This document shows positions 12,001 through 21,419 of a stretch of 38,478 bases of DNA, in pieces. The notes beneath the pieces are model-generated. The model saw only the letters and a program-made list of their open reading frames with translations. It had not been told where the DNA came from and searched no databases. The DNA is from Streptomyces niphimycinicus (lineage in GTDB: Bacteria > Actinomycetota > Actinomycetes > Streptomycetales > Streptomycetaceae). The stretch lies in assembly GCF_018883605.1 (NCBI RefSeq), contig NZ_JAHLEM010000072.1, positions 1-38,478 of the forward strand, in the 5' to 3' direction. The translations under genes and the position numbers were made by a program. Numbering within the stretch: position 1 is the first letter of the stretch; each line of letters begins with the position of its first letter.

Positions 12001-15000
12001 CTGGACCGGCGGGCGCTGCCCGCCCCCGTCTGGGCGGCCCGCGCCACCGGCCATGTGGAGCCGCGCACGGAGACCGAGAAGGCCCTGGCCGCCATCTGGG
12101 CGGAGGTCCTCGGGGTGGAGCGGATCGGCGTGGAGGACAACTACTTCACCCTCGGCGGCGATTCCATCCTCAGCATCCAGATCGTCTCCGCAGCCCGGCG
12201 GGCCGGTATCGAGCTGACCCCGCGCCATCTCTTCGTCCACCAGACCGTGGCGGACCTGGCCACCGCCGCGCGGGAGGCCCCGGCCACGGTGACCGCCCAT
12301 GAGCAGGACCCGGTCGTCGGGGAGGTGCCGCTGACCCCGATCCAGCACTGGCTCTTCGAGCAACTGCCCAGCACGGCGGGGCACTTCACCCAGTCGATGT
12401 CGGCCGAGCTGACCGCGCCGGTGGACGAGAGCGCGCTGCGGGCCGCCCTGTCCACGGTGGTGACCCACCACGACGCCCTGCGGCTGCGGTTCGAGCGGGC
12501 CGAGGACGGCGCCGTACGCCAGCACAACGCCCCGCCACAGGACCAGCCGGTGCTGGACCTCCACGACCTGTCCTCCGTGCCGCCGGGGCGGCGGGACGCG
12601 GTGATGCGGGAGACCGCCGGGCGGATCCGGGCCGGGTTCGACCTGGCCCGGGGGCCACTGCTGCACGCGGCGCTCTTCACCCGGGGCGCGGGGGAGCGGC
12701 CCGTGCTGCTGCTGACGGCCCACCATCTGGTGGTCGACGCCGTCTCCTGGCGCATCGTGCTGGAGGACCTGGACACCGCCTACCGGCAGCTCGCCGCGGG
12801 CAAGGAGGTGGAACCGGGCGCCAAGACCACGTCGTTCCGCACCTGGGCGCGGCGCCTGAGCGAGCACACCGCCGCCGGGGGCTTCGACGCGGAGCGCGAC
12901 CACTGGGCGGCCATCGACGGCTGCACCGACCTGCCCACGGACGGCGAAGGCCCGGGCACCGCGGCCTTCGAGGAGGAGGTGACCGTCCGGCTCGGCGCCG
13001 AGGAGACCCGGCTGCTGCTTCAGGAGGTGCCGGGGGCGTACCGGACCCGGGTCAACGACGTCCTGCTCTGCGCCCTGGGCCGGGTGCTGGCCCGCTGGAC
13101 CGGCCGGGACCGGGTGGCGGTGGCCCTGGAGGGGCACGGCCGGGAGGAGATCTTCGAAGGCGTCGATCTGTCCCGTACGGTCGGCTGGTTCACCAGCATG
13201 TACCCCGTCGCGCTGGAGACACCCGCCGACTGGGGGCTGGAGCGGACGCTGAAGGCCGTCAAGGAGCGGCTGCGCGCGATCCCCGGAAACGGCCTGGGCT
13301 ACGGCGCGCTGCGCCATCTGTCCGGCGCCGCCGCGTCCGGCCTCCCCGCCGCCCCGAAGATCAGCTTCAACTACCTCGGGCAGCAGGACTGGGAGCCGCC
13401 CGCGGCGGATGGTCTGCTGCACGCACTGACCGGTGGGCTGGAGGGCGATATGAGCCCCGAGGCGGACCGGCCGCATCTCCTCGATGTGATCGGCCGGGTG
13501 GCGGACCGCCGGCTCGAACTCAACTGGTCCTACTCCCGGTCGCTGCACCGGCGCGCCACGGTGCGCCGGCTCGCCGAGGAGATGGTGGAGGAGCTGCGGG
13601 CGATCGTGCGGCTGTGCACCCGCCCCGACGCGGGCGGGCGGACGCCCTCGGACTTCCCGCTGGCCGCGCTGGACCAGGCGGCCGTCGACCGGCTGGCGGG
13701 CGACGGCCGGGACGTGGCCGATATCCATCCGCTGACCCCGACCCAGTCCGGGCTGCTCTTCCACGCGCTGGCCCAGCGGGACCAAGGGCTCTATGTGGAG
13801 CAGGCGACCTTCGTCCTGGACGGGGTCGCCGACTGCGGGGTGCTGGCCGCCGCCTGGCAGCATGTCGTGGACCGCACCCCGGTGCTGCGCGGCGAGGTGG
13901 TGGTGAGCGATGTGGCCGAGCCGCTGATGGTCGTGCGCCGGACCGCGGTCGTACCGGTCGAGGAGCTGGACTGGACCGGCCGCACGGAGGACGAGCGCAC
14001 GGCCGCGCTGGAGCGGCTGCTGGAGCAGGACCGCGCCCGCGGGATCGATCTCGCCGCGGCCCCGCTGCTCCGCGTCACCCTGGCCCGGCTCTCGCCCGGT
14101 GAGGTGCGGGTGCTGTGGACCTTCCACCATGTGCTGCTGGACGGTTGGAGCGTCTTCCAGGTGCTCGGCGATGTCTTCGCCGCGCATGCCGCCCTGGCCG
14201 CCGGTGAGCAGCCGAGGCTCCAGGCCCGCAGGCCGTTCGCGGACTACGTCGGCTGGCTCGGCCGTCAGGACCATACGCGCGCCGAGGCGCACTGGCGGCA
14301 GGCCCTGGAGGGATTCACCGCTCCCACTCCCCTCCCCTATGACCGCAGGCCGACGCCGGAGATCGCGACCCGGTCCTCGCACTGGCTGTCCCACCGGCTC
14401 GGTGAGCAGGACACCGCCGCCCTCCAGGACTTCGCCCGGCGGCACCGGCTCACCATGAATACGATCGTCCAGGGCGCTTGGGCATTGCTCGTGTCCCGAC
14501 TGAGCGGCGAGTCGGATGTCTGCTTCGGGACGACGGTCTCCGGGCGGCCTGCGGAGCTGCCCGGCGCGGACGACATCACCGGCATCTTCATCAACACCCT
14601 GCCGGTGCGGTGCGCGGTGGCGGGCGCCGCGGGGACCGCCGCCTGGCTGCGGGAGCTCCAGGCCGACCAGGCGGACGCGCGCGGCTTCGGCCATGTGCCG
14701 CTGGCCGAGCTGCGGGGCTGGAGCGAACTCCCGGCCGGGGTGGACCTCTTCGAGAGCCTGGTGGTGTTCGAGAACTACCCCATCAACAGCTCCGCCGCGG
14801 CCGAGCACGGGCTGCGGGTGCGCGATCTGAACGCCCTGGAGTCCACCAACTACGCGCTGACCGTGGTGGTCTCGCCCGGATCCGAACTGTCGGTGGAACT
14901 CGGCTACGATCCACGGCTGTTCGAGGAGGCCACCGCCGAGGCGCTGGCGGACCGGCTCACCCATCTCCTCGGCGCGCTGGCCGCGGCCCCCGACGAGCTG

Positions 15001-16851
15001 CCGCTGGACCAACTCGACGTCCTCCCGGCCGCCGAGCGCCACCGGCTCCTGGTGGACTGGAACGACACCGCCCGGCAGGTGCCCGAGGCGACGTGGGCCG
15101 AGCTGTTCGAGGCGGCGGCGGACCGCGCCCCGGACGCGGTGGCGGTGGACTCCCTGCGCCTGCGGCTGACCTACGCGGAGCTGGACGGCCGGGCCAACCG
15201 CCTCGCCCACCACCTCATCGGACAGGGCGTGGGCCCGGGGCGGATCGTCGCGCTGGTGCTGCCCCGGTCGGTGGAGTCCGTCGTCGCCCGGCTCGCGGTG
15301 GCCAAGGCCGGGGGCGCCTATCTGCCCATCGATCCCGACTACCCCGCCGAGCGCATCGAGTCGATGCTCAAGGACTCCGCCCCGCATCTCGTCATCGAGC
15401 GGGCCTCCGAGGTCCGGGCGCCGGACGGCCCGGCGCACCGCCCCACGGACGAGGACCGCCTCGGCGCCGTCCATTCGGATGACCCCGCCTACGTCATCTA
15501 CACCTCCGGGTCCACCGGAACCCCCAAGGGAGTGGTCGTCACCCACCGCGGGATCGCCGGGTTCGCCGCCGCCGAGGCCGAGCACTTCCAGGTGCGGCCG
15601 GACGACCGCGTGCTCCAGTTCTCCTCGCCCGGCTTCGACGCCTCCGTCCTGGAGCTGTGCATGGCGCTGCCGTCCGGGGCCGCCCTGGTGGTGCCCGAGC
15701 CCGGCCCGCTGCTGGGCGGCCATCTCGCGGAGATCCTGCGGCGGCAGCGGATCACCCACACCCTCATCCCGCCCGCCGCGCTCGCGACACTGCCCGCCGG
15801 TACCGAGCGGGAGCTGCCCGATCTGCGGACGCTGATCGTGGGAGGGGACGCCTGCGGCGCCGAACCGGCCGCCCGATGGGCGCCGTACCACCGCATGATC
15901 AACGCGTACGGGCCGACCGAGACCACCGTGGTGGCCACCTGGTCCGAGCCGCTCGACGCCGACGGGGCCCCGCCGCCGATCGGGCGGCCCATCCCCAACA
16001 CCCGGGTCCATCTGCTCGACGCGCGGCTGCGCCCGGTGCCGGTGGGGGTGCCCGGCGAGCTGTGGGTCAGCGGTCCCTCGCTCGCCCGCGGCTATCTGGG
16101 CCGCGCCGGGCTGACCGCCTCCCGCTTCCTCGCCGACCCCTTCGGACCGCCCGGCTCCCGGATGTACCGCACCGGCGACCTCGCCCGCTACGACGCCCGG
16201 GGCCGCCTCCACCATCTGGGCCGCGTCGACCACCAGCTCAAGCTGCACGGCCATCGCATCGAGGCCGGTGAGGTGGAGACCGCCCTGTGCGGCCACCCCG
16301 CCGTCGCGGAGGCCGTGGTGACGGTGCGGGAGGACGAGCCCGGGGTGCGCCGGCTGGTGGCCCATCTGGTCCTCGCGCCCGGCGCCGCCGCCCCGGCCGA
16401 CACCGAGCTGCGCACCCATCTGGGCCGCACGCTTCCGGGCCCGATGGTCCCGTCGGCGTTCGCCGTGCTGGACCGGATGCCGCTCACCGAGAACGGCAAG
16501 ACCGACCGCGCGGCGCTGCCCGCGCCCGGCCCCGGCACCACCGCCGCCACCGCACCGGCCGGCCATGTCGCCCCGCGCACCCCCACCGAGGAGGTCATCG
16601 CGGAGATCTGGTCGGAGGTGCTGGGGGTGGCGCCGGTCGGCGCGGAGGACGAGTTCTTCGCCCTGGGCGGTGACTCGGTCCGCAGCCTGCTGATCGCCTC
16701 CCGGGCCAAGGAGGCGTTCGCCGTCGATCTGACCCCGCGGGACATTCTGACCGCGCGCACCGTCTCCGCCCTCGCCGACCTGGTCGAGGAGCACATCCTG
16801 CGCGAACTCGAAGACGCCGCTTCCGGCGGCAGCGACCACGACGACCGATGA
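1..16851 (+). CDS. Nonribosomal peptide synthetase, four modules visible (5' end outside window)
   Basis: Multimodular NRPS that activates and joins amino acids as thioesters on its carrier domains. Domain order is C-A-T-E, C-A-T-E, C-A-T-E, C-A-T. Counting residues from the GTG at 19, the condensation HHxxxDG motifs begin at residues 148, 1659, 3186 and 4703, carrier serines (LGGDS) lie at 1016, 2523, 4049 and 5553, and epimerase HHxxxD motifs begin at 1187, 2709 and 4235. All four A domains keep the TSGSTG loop, the YGPTE motif and the A10 lysine. The frame is open from base 1. The GTG at 19 has no Shine-Dalgarno sequence, and the residues before the first C domain resemble a carrier-to-C linker, so the gene probably begins upstream. 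The C-terminus is an acidic helical tail after the last carrier, suited to docking with the next synthetase. It ends 11 bases before the next start. A TTA leucine codon lies at 7975. Confidence 0.96.
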   Translation, partial: GAADGPVAPEAPIPPAPRDRPLPLSAAQRRLWFLDDLTSGGTEYNTGAGLRLDGPLEAAALRRALDRLAARHDALRTTFATVDGHGVQQVAAHGTVPLDRVDLGGHPPRERAEALEHTLTGELNRPYDLRQGPLTRALLIRLADEEHILLLAQHHIVTDGWSVGVLVRELAALYAAEVSGTAAELTEPALQYPDFAAWERGRPAIAPDDADLEYWRSRLAGMQTLELPTDRPRPPVRTTAGEVHRRELPAELVAGLTRLGRERDTTLFTLLASAVAVLFSRYSGQRDIAFGTVTAGRHRKELESVAGFFVNTLVLRADVDGDSTVERFLDAMRETVLDAFSHDRLPFERVVEELAPRRDPSRNPLVQALVVQQSAMVPAQEAAGVRITEHSLPRPAARFDLVLEFLPRDDGSLGLTAEFNSDLFDVATIERMAGHLHRLLTAMVADPGATLAELRMLADAEWHAMLDAWNGPEQAAIEATLPDLFAAQVARRPAATAVTCQDTALSYDEVNRRANRLARLLIARGAGPERLVALALPRSAELVVVLLAVLKSGAGYLPVDPGYPAERIAFMLEDAAPSTILTTTGTAGCLPADAEPLVLDDPAVRAELDGLTDGDITDGERIRPLDPAHPAYVIYTSGSTGRPKGVVATHRGVAALAAWAEAELGRERLTDVVASTSLNFDVSVFEILCPLLAGGSVEVVRDLLALTDPGGRPRARGLLSGVPSVFSRLLGEDPPAARARTVVLAGEALPAQTVRDIREAMPSSRIANLYGPTEATVYATAWFCDGRAPSQAPPIGSPVAGTRVYVLDPTLRLVPPGVTGELYLGGQGLARGYLRRPGLTAHRFLADPFGRPGSRMYRTGDLVRWNSEGRLEYLGRADDQVKIRGFRIELGEVETALLRHPDIAEAAAVARETDGHTRLIAYVVAATGAAPDPAGLRRFLRRSLPDYMVPASVVVLERMPLSPGGKLDRGRLPEPDWAKAAAPGYVAPRTATERTLAAVWARVLRVERVGVEDNFFSLGGDSILSIQLVSQARQAGLAVTSRDVYRHQTVAALALHLDTTTAPAGPPGSDGDETATGELPLTPIQHWLFTTDPERAGHFNQTISLVLPEDLDEDALRHAVDALVAHHDALRSRFHRRDGGWHQRIEGAAAVRVPLTTTGGARLGRFDLAGEPLLRAVLDRDAGPRPVLHLTVHHAVVDGVSWRVLLEDLDSAYRRAARDEGAGLPAKSSPLRRWAQRLTAHAAEGGFADEEAYWSGLAGACDASLPMDLTGAEGPNTYASARSVTVRLGPEETAALLQTLPEVYRTQVNDVLLSALTRVLHRWTGRARVPVDVEGHGREELFADLDLSRTVGWFTTRFPVALDLPEGGWGEVLKSVKEQMRAVPRRGLGYGVRRHLLDGEGLPDGPTAGISFNYLGRFEAPGGADGLFRGLHRELALDADPDSRRPHPLEVVGRVEGDDLEFTWFYSGNLHREETVARLAEEFRAALCEIARHGSAPGAGGRTPSDFPLATLDQVAVDRLAGNGGTVEDIYPLTPTQAGMLFHGLAQDDRRAYFQQLSFVLDGVPDPAALAAAWQQVADRTQVLRARVVWEGVPEPVQVVERGVRIPVTLLDWRHLSGPDERREELRRFLAEDRERGLDLAAAPLTRLALARLSATEVQVVWTFHHLILDGWSLFQVLSDVFHCHARARAGAFGAAPATGLPGRRPFSDYVAWLRERDGAAAEEHWRARLGDLTESTPLPYDREPTESHHAESTADIRLTLPAATTGRLQELARGEGLTLNTVVQGAWALLLARQSGHEDVVFGTTVSGRPPELPGVETMNGLFITTVPTRLTVPAGSTLLSWLSAVQAGQTEDRRFDFAPLTRLRSWTGLPERVNLFDSIVVFENYPLGDDLAAAHGLALRELEGVETTNYPLSLVVYPGAELTLRLGYDPALFDTATARRLAEYLTVLLTAMADGPDRAPERLPMLTSMRRHQVLREWNDTAVPLPESTVAGLFADRVRSAPDATALDGAAGPVSYRELDARANRLAHRLIGHGVGPERPVAVLMDRSVELVVALLAVVKAGGVYVPLDTRAPEDRLRSVLAEAGAELLLTDRAWERTAADITDGGRTLVVESGEGADGPSEPPSVVLSPDNALYLMFTSGSTGRPKGVAVRHRDVTALVADRAFAGHDRVLVHSPQAFDASTYELWVPLLRGGRAVLAPAGDVDADTVRRAVAEHGVSCLWLTAGLFRLVAQEAPEALRGAREVWTGGEAVPSGAVRRVLAACPELTVVDGYGPTETTTFATRRPFRAEEALPRSLPIGRPLDNTRAYVLDGALQPQPPGIPGELYIAGAGVARGYHGRPGATAERYVADPFGPPGSRMYRTGDIVAWTDDGELRFQGRADDQLKVRGFRIEPGEIEAALARHEAVAQAVVALARVGDRTLLTGYAVPVHGSEVPGAGELRAFLGGLLPDYMVPSAFVTLDALPLTRNGKVDRRKLPSPDPDAAGTAGYVAPRTDTERTLAEIWGTLLGRERVGAEDNFFHLGGDSILSIQVASRARQAGLTLTPRELFRHPTIASLATVTTPTAAPAADTGPVTGEVPLTPIQHWFFGMRTARPGHFNQSVVVELQRDPDLPALRAALDALLVHHDALRMRFEPGADGSPRQYCPPPEPTSPALLREDDLSGLGTPERRAAEDAAMAEAQAGFDLARGPLLAARLFQHGAGQRPTLFLTAHHLVVDGVSWRVLLEDLNTAYQQLLTGGRADLGPRTTSVRDWSHKLTEHTATGGFDAELPHWQAVSAQCAAGLPVDGEGDNTVASMAQVTVRLDRERTDALLRQVPEVYRTRVDDVLLAALGRVLGDWTGRRRIAVDLEGHGREEHLLDGVDLSRTVGWFTSLYPVALDLAEGGWGETLKSVKEQLRAVPSHGVGYGALRHLDPASGLRGAAGPGISFNYLGQFDWSAKAEDTGDTGDTGLVRTVRDGLGGDAAPDTVRAHLLDVVGRVERRCLEITWYYGSGTHSEETVAGLARGMLRALEEIIGHCADPAAGGRTPSDFPLARLDQAAVDRIAADGRAVEDIYPLTPTQAGMLFHGLMDPASDTYVNQVQLTLTGARDPQALGTAWRHTVDANPILRTHLVWAQTPEPLQVVTRGAALRIVHHDWTKRPEEWREAELLRMLAEDRAEGIDLATAPLMRLVLIRLSADEVRIVWTFHHVLLDGWSAAQVFDEVCERYAALTSGRAPVVPARRPFREYLSWLGEQDRAEAERYWRTALAGFASPTELPRDRPVSEAHRTASSGSHRVSLGAEESALLRITAQRGGLTMNTVVQGAWALLLSRYSGAEDLCFGTTVSGRPAALPGVESMVGVFINTIPTRVRVAGRSRLLDWLRELQSAQSEARLFESVSLAQLGSWSEVPGGVSLFDSIVVFENYPFDSEAITAHGLGIRQERDVEPTNFALSVVVAPEERLSISLDYDPAAFDAPTIERLGACLRTLLEEMAADPERRLDDLPMIGEGETRGILDRFSGPVAAAPHAVLPALFEARAARTPDAVAVMGDGGRLTYRELNERANRLARLLIASGAGPERFVALALPRTPELVVAVLAVLKSGAAYLPVDPAYPAERIAFMLGDIAPDTVLTTGDVADRIPAGAGGRILLDDPEFDRRLAELPARDIGDAERRRPLDPGHPAYAIHTSGSTGTPKGVVVAHASVAALAAWAREEFGARGLSHVVASTSLNFDVSVFEILCPLLAGGAVEIVRDLLTLAERTEAWTASLISAVPSALGQVLGKGSVSVTADTVVLAGEGLAARTVQEVRAAIPGCRVANIYGPTEATVYATAWTCDPADPDRTPPIGAPVAATRAYALDARLRPVPVGVPGELYLAGPGLARGYFGRPGLTAQRFTADPFGPAGGRMYRTGDLVRWDERGQLEYLGRTDDQVKVRGFRIELGEVEAALARHPDVAEAAAAVVDTGGHKRLAGYVVQVPGAPPVDSAAIRAFLTTSLPDHMVPSAMVVLDRLPLGSSGKLDRRALPAPVWAARATGHVEPRTETEKALAAIWAEVLGVERIGVEDNYFTLGGDSILSIQIVSAARRAGIELTPRHLFVHQTVADLATAAREAPATVTAHEQDPVVGEVPLTPIQHWLFEQLPSTAGHFTQSMSAELTAPVDESALRAALSTVVTHHDALRLRFERAEDGAVRQHNAPPQDQPVLDLHDLSSVPPGRRDAVMRETAGRIRAGFDLARGPLLHAALFTRGAGERPVLLLTAHHLVVDAVSWRIVLEDLDTAYRQLAAGKEVEPGAKTTSFRTWARRLSEHTAAGGFDAERDHWAAIDGCTDLPTDGEGPGTAAFEEEVTVRLGAEETRLLLQEVPGAYRTRVNDVLLCALGRVLARWTGRDRVAVALEGHGREEIFEGVDLSRTVGWFTSMYPVALETPADWGLERTLKAVKERLRAIPGNGLGYGALRHLSGAAASGLPAAPKISFNYLGQQDWEPPAADGLLHALTGGLEGDMSPEADRPHLLDVIGRVADRRLELNWSYSRSLHRRATVRRLAEEMVEELRAIVRLCTRPDAGGRTPSDFPLAALDQAAVDRLAGDGRDVADIHPLTPTQSGLLFHALAQRDQGLYVEQATFVLDGVADCGVLAAAWQHVVDRTPVLRGEVVVSDVAEPLMVVRRTAVVPVEELDWTGRTEDERTAALERLLEQDRARGIDLAAAPLLRVTLARLSPGEVRVLWTFHHVLLDGWSVFQVLGDVFAAHAALAAGEQPRLQARRPFADYVGWLGRQDHTRAEAHWRQALEGFTAPTPLPYDRRPTPEIATRSSHWLSHRLGEQDTAALQDFARRHRLTMNTIVQGAWALLVSRLSGESDVCFGTTVSGRPAELPGADDITGIFINTLPVRCAVAGAAGTAAWLRELQADQADARGFGHVPLAELRGWSELPAGVDLFESLVVFENYPINSSAAAEHGLRVRDLNALESTNYALTVVVSPGSELSVELGYDPRLFEEATAEALADRLTHLLGALAAAPDELPLDQLDVLPAAERHRLLVDWNDTARQVPEATWAELFEAAADRAPDAVAVDSLRLRLTYAELDGRANRLAHHLIGQGVGPGRIVALVLPRSVESVVARLAVAKAGGAYLPIDPDYPAERIESMLKDSAPHLVIERASEVRAPDGPAHRPTDEDRLGAVHSDDPAYVIYTSGSTGTPKGVVVTHRGIAGFAAAEAEHFQVRPDDRVLQFSSPGFDASVLELCMALPSGAALVVPEPGPLLGGHLAEILRRQRITHTLIPPAALATLPAGTERELPDLRTLIVGGDACGAEPAARWAPYHRMINAYGPTETTVVATWSEPLDADGAPPPIGRPIPNTRVHLLDARLRPVPVGVPGELWVSGPSLARGYLGRAGLTASRFLADPFGPPGSRMYRTGDLARYDARGRLHHLGRVDHQLKLHGHRIEAGEVETALCGHPAVAEAVVTVREDEPGVRRLVAHLVLAPGAAAPADTELRTHLGRTLPGPMVPSAFAVLDRMPLTENGKTDRAALPAPGPGTTAATAPAGHVAPRTPTEEVIAEIWSEVLGVAPVGAEDEFFALGGDSVRSLLIASRAKEAFAVDLTPRDILTARTVSALADLVEEHILRELEDAASGGSDHDDR
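52..4497 (+). other. NRPS module 1: C(L-donor)-A-T-E, code DVFSVALVYK, D-residue
   Basis: C domain with HHIVTDG at 460-480 is of the type that accepts an L-configured donor, so an upstream module or loading carrier is implied. A domain: A3 loop 1903-1935, FDVSVFE 2038-2058, NLYGPTE 2302-2322, A10 lysine codon 2896. Pocket residues read D-V-F-S-V-A-L-V-Y-K. This resembles the module 3 code. I recall Ala codes such as DLFNNALTYK (6 of 10 equal) and piperazate codes that also begin DVFSVA, so the substrate is unresolved, with a small residue slightly favoured. The carrier serine codon is at 3064. The E domain (HHAVVDG 3577-3597, EGHGRE, NYLGRFE 4237-4257) should deliver the D-epimer to module 2. 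Confidence 0.9.
2020..2085 (+). repeat. 66-nt exact dispersed repeat, copy in A1
   Basis: Identical base for base to 11122-11187. It spans the substrate-pocket segment around FDVSVFE in the A domain of module 1. Sequence on either side differs from the second copy. Confidence 0.88.
7975..7977 (+). other. TTA leucine codon in the first NRPS gene
   Basis: In-frame TTA (Leu) at codon 2653 counted from the GTG at 19, inside the E domain of module 2, in the context GCG CTC TTA CGG. In Streptomyces TTA is read by the bldA tRNA, which appears late in growth, so the codon can tie synthesis to development. Confidence 0.9.
8836..8862 (+). repeat. 9-nt tandem repeat, three copies
   Basis: Unit GACACCGGG (last copy ends in T) three times in a row, encoding Asp-Thr-Gly three times. 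It sits in a loop of the module 2 E domain just after the NYLGQFDW motif, where E1 and E3 have other, non-repetitive loop sequences. The frame is kept. Confidence 0.9.
9082..13632 (+). other. NRPS module 3: C(D-donor)-A-T-E, code DVFSVAIVYK, D-residue
   Basis: C domain: [10 protein letters not shown] 9166-9195, HHVLLDG 9574-9594. A domain: loop [11 protein letters not shown] 11005-11037, with His where Tyr or Phe is usual; FDVSVFE 11140-11160; NIYGPTE 11401-11421; A10 lysine codon 11998. The pocket code DVFSVAIVYK differs from module 1 only by Ile for Leu, so both should load the same or a very similar residue, not identified here. The carrier serine codon is at 12163. The E domain reads HHLVVDA at 12721-12741, with Ala for the usual Gly, but keeps both histidines, the Asp, VSW and EGHGRE, so it is probably active. 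Confidence 0.9.
11122..11187 (+). repeat. 66-nt exact dispersed repeat, copy in A3
   Basis: Second copy of the 66-base segment at 2020-2085, in the A domain of module 3, 9102 bases downstream of the first. Confidence 0.88.
13633..16848 (+). other. NRPS module 4: C(D-donor)-A-T, code DALLIGAVVK, L-residue
   Basis: C domain: [10 protein letters not shown] 13717-13746, HHVLLDG 14125-14145. A domain: [11 protein letters not shown] 15499-15531, FDASVLELC 15634-15660, NAYGPTE 15901-15921, NGKTDR 16492-16509. The code DALLIGAVVK shares 8 of 10 positions with a published tyrosine code as I remember it (DALVTGAVVK), so an aromatic or large hydrophobic residue is the best guess. The C-terminal A subdomain is unusual: the stretch after GRVD reads [11 protein letters not shown] where its neighbours have [11 protein letters not shown]. 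The carrier is GGDSVRS (serine codon 16675). No E domain follows, which agrees with the L-donor C domain that opens the next protein. Confidence 0.9.
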
Positions 16852-16857
16852 GGAAGG
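16851..16857 (+). promoter_or_regulatory. Ribosome binding site of the second NRPS gene
   Basis: AGGAAGG lies five bases before the ATG at 16863. It overlaps the last base of the upstream stop codon. The alternative ATG at 16848, which overlaps the upstream TGA, has no purine-rich sequence at the right distance. This site therefore decides the start. Confidence 0.75.
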
Positions 16858-16862
16858 ACGAC

Positions 16863-19800
16863 ATGACGTCTTCGAGGAACGATCGCGCTGCCGCGCTGCC
16901 CGAGGAGCTGCGGGAGGCTCTCCGGCGCCGCCTCGCGGGCAAGGCCGGGCGCGCCGATGCCATTCCCCGCGCGGACCGCGCGCGGCCGCTGCCGCTGTCC
17001 TTCGCCCAGGAACGGCTGTGGTTTCTGCACACCCTCCAGCCGGAGGAGGCGGGGTACAACAGCGCGCTGGCGCTGCGGCTGACCGGCGTTCTGGACGTGG
17101 CGGCGCTCTCCGGGGCGCTGGACGCCCTGGTGGAGCGCCATGAGGCGCTGCGGACCACGTTCGACGACGGCGACGGGCGGCCCGCTCAGGTGGTGCGCCC
17201 GGCGGCGCCCGTCCCCCTGCCGGTGGCCGACCTCACCGGATCGGGCCGGGAGCCGGGGGCGCTGGACCGGCTGCTGTTGGCCGAGTACGCCCGGCCGTTC
17301 GATCTGCGGACCGGCCCGCCGCTGCGGGCGCTGCTGATCCGCCTGGCCGAGGACGAGCACATCCTGCTGCTCACGGCCCATCACATCGTCACCGACGGCT
17401 GGTCGATGGGGGTGCTCCAGGACGAGCTGTGCACGCTGTACGCCGCGGAGCCGCTGCCCCCGGTGCCGGTGCAGTATCCCGACTTCGCCGTGTGGCAGCG
17501 GGAGCGGCTCTCGGGGGCCGCGCTGGACCGGCAGCTCGACTACTGGAAGGGGCGGCTGGACGGCGTCGTCCCGCTGGAGCTGCCCACCGACCGGCCCCGG
17601 CCCGCGGCGCCCACCTCGGCGGGGGCGGTCCATGAGTTCACCGTGGACCGCGCCACCGCGGACCGGCTGCGCGCGCTTGCCGCGCGGGAGCGGACCACGC
17701 TGTTCACGGCGCTGGTCGCCGCCTGCCAGGGGCTGTTCGCCCGCTGGTCGGGGCAGGACGACATCGCCATCGGCACCGTGACCTCCGGCCGTGGCCGCAC
17801 CGAACTGGAGCGCGCCGTCGGCTTCTTCGTCAACACGGTGGTGCTGCGCTCCGCGGTGGACACGGCCCGTTCCTACCGTGAGCTGCTGGCCGACGCCGGG
17901 GCCACGGTGCTGGACGCCTTCGCCCATGCCGAGACGCCGTACCAGCGGCTGGTGGAGGCCGTGGGGGCGCGCCGGGAGGCGGGCCGCAATCCGCTGTTCG
18001 ATGTGATGGTGCTGCTGCACAGCGCCCCGCGCGGCGCGCCCCGGCTGTCCGGGCTTGAAGCGGCGAGCGTGGATGTGCCCCGGCGGTCGGCCACCTTCGA
18101 CCTCAGCGTCGAATTCGTCGAATCCGGGCCGGATGGGGCGGAGTTGCGGGGGCTGCTGGAGTACAGCACCGAGCTGTTCGACACGGCGACCGCCGAGCGG
18201 ATGGCGGGCCATCTGCTGGTGCTGCTCGACGGGGTGGCCGCCGATCCGGACCGGCCGGTGCGGGAGCTGCCCCTGCTCACGGACGGCGAGCGGCGGCGGA
18301 TGACGGCCGCCGGACGCGGCCTTGCGATGGCGGTCGAACCGGCCACGTTCCCGGCGATGTTCGAGGCGCAGGCGGCCCGTACCCCGGATGCGACGGCGCT
18401 GGTGGCCTCCGACGCCACCTATGACTTCGCGGGGCTGAACACGTCCGCCAACCGGCTGGCGCACCATCTGATCGCCCAGGGCGTGGGCCCGGAGCGCGTC
18501 GTCGGGGTGAAGCTGCCCCGGACCTCCGACATGGTCGTGGCGATCCTGGGGGTGCTCAAGGCGGGCGGGGTCTATCTGCCCCTCGACCCGGAACTCCCCG
18601 CCGAGCGCATCGCGTTCCTGCTGGCCGACGCCGAACCGGTGCTGGTGCTCGACGAGGCCGCCCTGCGCGCTGTCCCCGACACCCTGCCGACGGCCGATCC
18701 CACGGACGCGGACCGGACCGCCGCTCTCCACTCCGACAGCGCTGCCTACGTCCTGTACACTTCCGGCTCCACCGGCCGCCCCAAGGGGGTGGCCGTGGAG
18801 CACCGGTCGATGGTCAATCTGCTGGTGAGCCACCGCCAGGGCTTTGTGGCCGAGGCGGGCGGCGGGCCGCTGCGCGCGGCGCTGACCGCCTCGTTCTCCT
18901 TCGACACCTCGCTGGAGGGGCTGCTGCTGCTGGCGGACGGCCATGAGCTGCACCTCATCGACGAGGCCACCCGGCTCGATCCGGCCGCCCTGGTGGAGCG
19001 CATCGCCGAGCACCGTATCGACTTCCTCGACCTCACCCCCTCCTATCTGCGGCAGCTTCTTCCGGCCGGGCTGCTGGACCACCCCCGGCACCGCCCGCGG
19101 GTGCTGATGCTGGGTGGCGAGGCGCTCGGCCCGTCGCTGTGGCGGCGGCTGGCGGACGCCCCGGGCACGACGGCGTACAACTTCTACGGTCCGACCGAGT
19201 GCACCATCGACGCGCTCGCCGCCCGGATCGGCGGCGCCGGGCGGCCGGTGGTGGGCCGGCCGCTGGGCAATCTGCGTGCCCATGTGCTCGACTCGCGGCT
19301 CGAGCCGGTGCCGGCGGGGGTGGCGGGTGAGCTGTATCTGGCCGGTGAGCAGGTGGCCCGGGGGTACCGGGGCCGTCCCGGGCTGACCGCGTCCCGCTTC
19401 GTGGCCGATCCGTACGGGCCCGCCGGGAGCCGGATGTACCGCACCGGCGACCTGGCCCGCTGGACCGCCGACGGGGAGCTGGACTGCCTCGGCCGCGCGG
19501 ACGACCAGGTGAAGATCCGGGGCCACCGGATCGAACCGGGCGAGATCGAGGCGGCGTTGCTCGACCTCCCGGCCCTCGCCGAGGCGGCCGTCGTCGCGGT
19601 GACCGACGACCGCGGCCACACCCGGCTGGCCGCCTACTACGTGCCCGCGCCGGGCGGTGAGCCGCCCGCCTCCACCGAGCTGCGTACGGCCCTCGGGCGC
19701 ACTCTGCCCGGCCATATGGTCCCCGGTGCCTTCGTCGCCCTGGACGCCATGCCGCTCAACGCCAGCGGCAAGCTGGACCGCCGGGCGCTGCCCGCCCCAC

Positions 19801-21419
19801 GGCTCGACGCGGACCGGCCGGAGCGGGCCACCGAGGCCCCGCGCACGGAGACGGAGCGGGAGCTCGCCCGGATCTGGGCCGAGGTGCTGGGCGCCCAAGC
19901 GGTGGGGGTCGGCGACAACTTCTTCGAGCTGGGCGGGGATTCGATCCTCAGCATCCAGATCGTCTCCCGCGCCCGCCGGGCCGGGCTCGCGCTCACCTCG
20001 CGGGATGTCTTCCTGCACCAGACCATCGCCGAGCTGGCCGCCGCCGTGACACCGCGCAGCGCGCCCGGCGCCCCCGCCGACGAGGCGGTGGACGTCGCGA
20101 GTCCGGCCCCGCTCACCCCGATCCAGCAGTGGTTCTTCGCCACCCATGGCCCGCTGCGCCACTTCACCATGTCGATGGTCCTCGAGCTGCCCCACGACCT
20201 GGACGAGGGCGCGCTGGAGGCGGCGCTGGACGCCGTGGTCGCGCACCACCCGGCCCTGCGCACCCGGTTCGTCCAGGGCGACGACGGCGGGTGGCGGCAG
20301 CTCGCGGACGGCGTGGCGAACGGGCCGTTGCTGCTGCGCCACGACCTGTCCGGGCTCGACGGGGCCGAGGAGACGGCCGCGGCCGAGGTGGCCGCGGAGG
20401 CCGCCCGCGCCGAACTCGACCTGACCACGGGGGCGTTGCTGCGCGGCGCCCTGCTCCGGCGCGGGGCGGGGGCCCGGCCGCGGCTGTTCCTCACCGCACA
20501 CCATCTGGCCGTGGACAGCGTCTCGTGGCGCATTCTGCTGGGCGATCTGGAGAGCGCCTACCGGCAGGCCGCCGCCGGGGAGCCGGTGCGCCTGGAGCCC
20601 GCCTCCACCGCCTTCACCACCTGGGCCCACCGGCTGGGCGAGCAGGTGCGGGAGGGGCTGCTGGACGGCGATCTGGCGTACTGGGAGGACGTACGGGAGG
20701 CGGGCGGCGCGGACCTTCCGGTGGACCGCCCGGGCACGGCCACGGCCGGGTCCACCCACACCGTGCGCGTGACGCTCGACCGCGAGGTCACCGACGGGCT
20801 GCTGCGCCGGGTGCCCGGGGTGTACCGGACGCAGATCAACGATGTGCTGCTCGGCGCGCTGGGGCGGGTGCTCGCCGACTGGACGGGCGAGGACCGGGTG
20901 CTGGTGGCCATGGAGGGCCATGGCCGTGAGGATCTGGACGCGGCCGTCGAGCTGTCCCGGACCGTGGGCTGGTTCACCACGCAGTACCCGGTGGCGCTGA
21001 CGCTGCCCGGGGATGGCTGGGGCGCGGTGCTGAGGTCGGTCAAGGAGCAGTTGCGCGCACTGCCGCACCGGGGGCTGAGCTATGAGGCGCTGGCGTATCT
21101 GAGCGCCCCGGACTCCCCCGCGCGGGCGCTCGCCGACGCGCCGCTGCCGGGCATCTGCTTCAACTACCACGGCCAGTGGGGCCCGGGCGGGGACGGTGGC
21201 GCGTTCACGCTCACCGGAGAAAGCCTGGGGCGGGATCTGGCCGCCGATGAGCCGTCGGTGTATCCGCTCGATGTGTCCGCCGTGGTGGCGGCCGGCGAGC
21301 TGGAGCTGACCTGGCTGTTCTCCGACCGGGTCCATGACGCGGCCACGGTGCGGCGGCTCGCGGACGGCATGCTCACGGCGCTGCGGGAGATCGTGGCGCA
21401 CTGCGACGGGCCGGGCGCG
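16863..21419 (+). other. NRPS module 5: C(L-donor)-A-T-E, code DTEDMGFIDK, D-basic residue
   Basis: C domain HHIVTDG 17379-17399. A domain: [11 protein letters not shown] 18756-18788, FDTSLE 18900-18917, NFYGPTE 19179-19199, A10 lysine codon 19770. Pocket residues D-T-E-D-M-G-F-I-D-K carry Glu and Asp at the third and fourth positions, a pattern typical of pockets that bind a cationic side chain (Arg, Lys, Orn, enduracididine and relatives). Which one cannot be told by eye. The carrier serine codon is at 19941. The E domain reads HHLAVDS at 20499-20519 (Ser for Gly) with EGHGRE intact, so a D-residue is expected. Confidence 0.9.

Noticed and set aside
16848..16862. ATG at 16848 overlapping the upstream stop as start of the second NRPS
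   Set aside because: Possible, but it has no ribosome site, while the ATG at 16863 has AGGAAGG at good spacing. The difference is only five residues.
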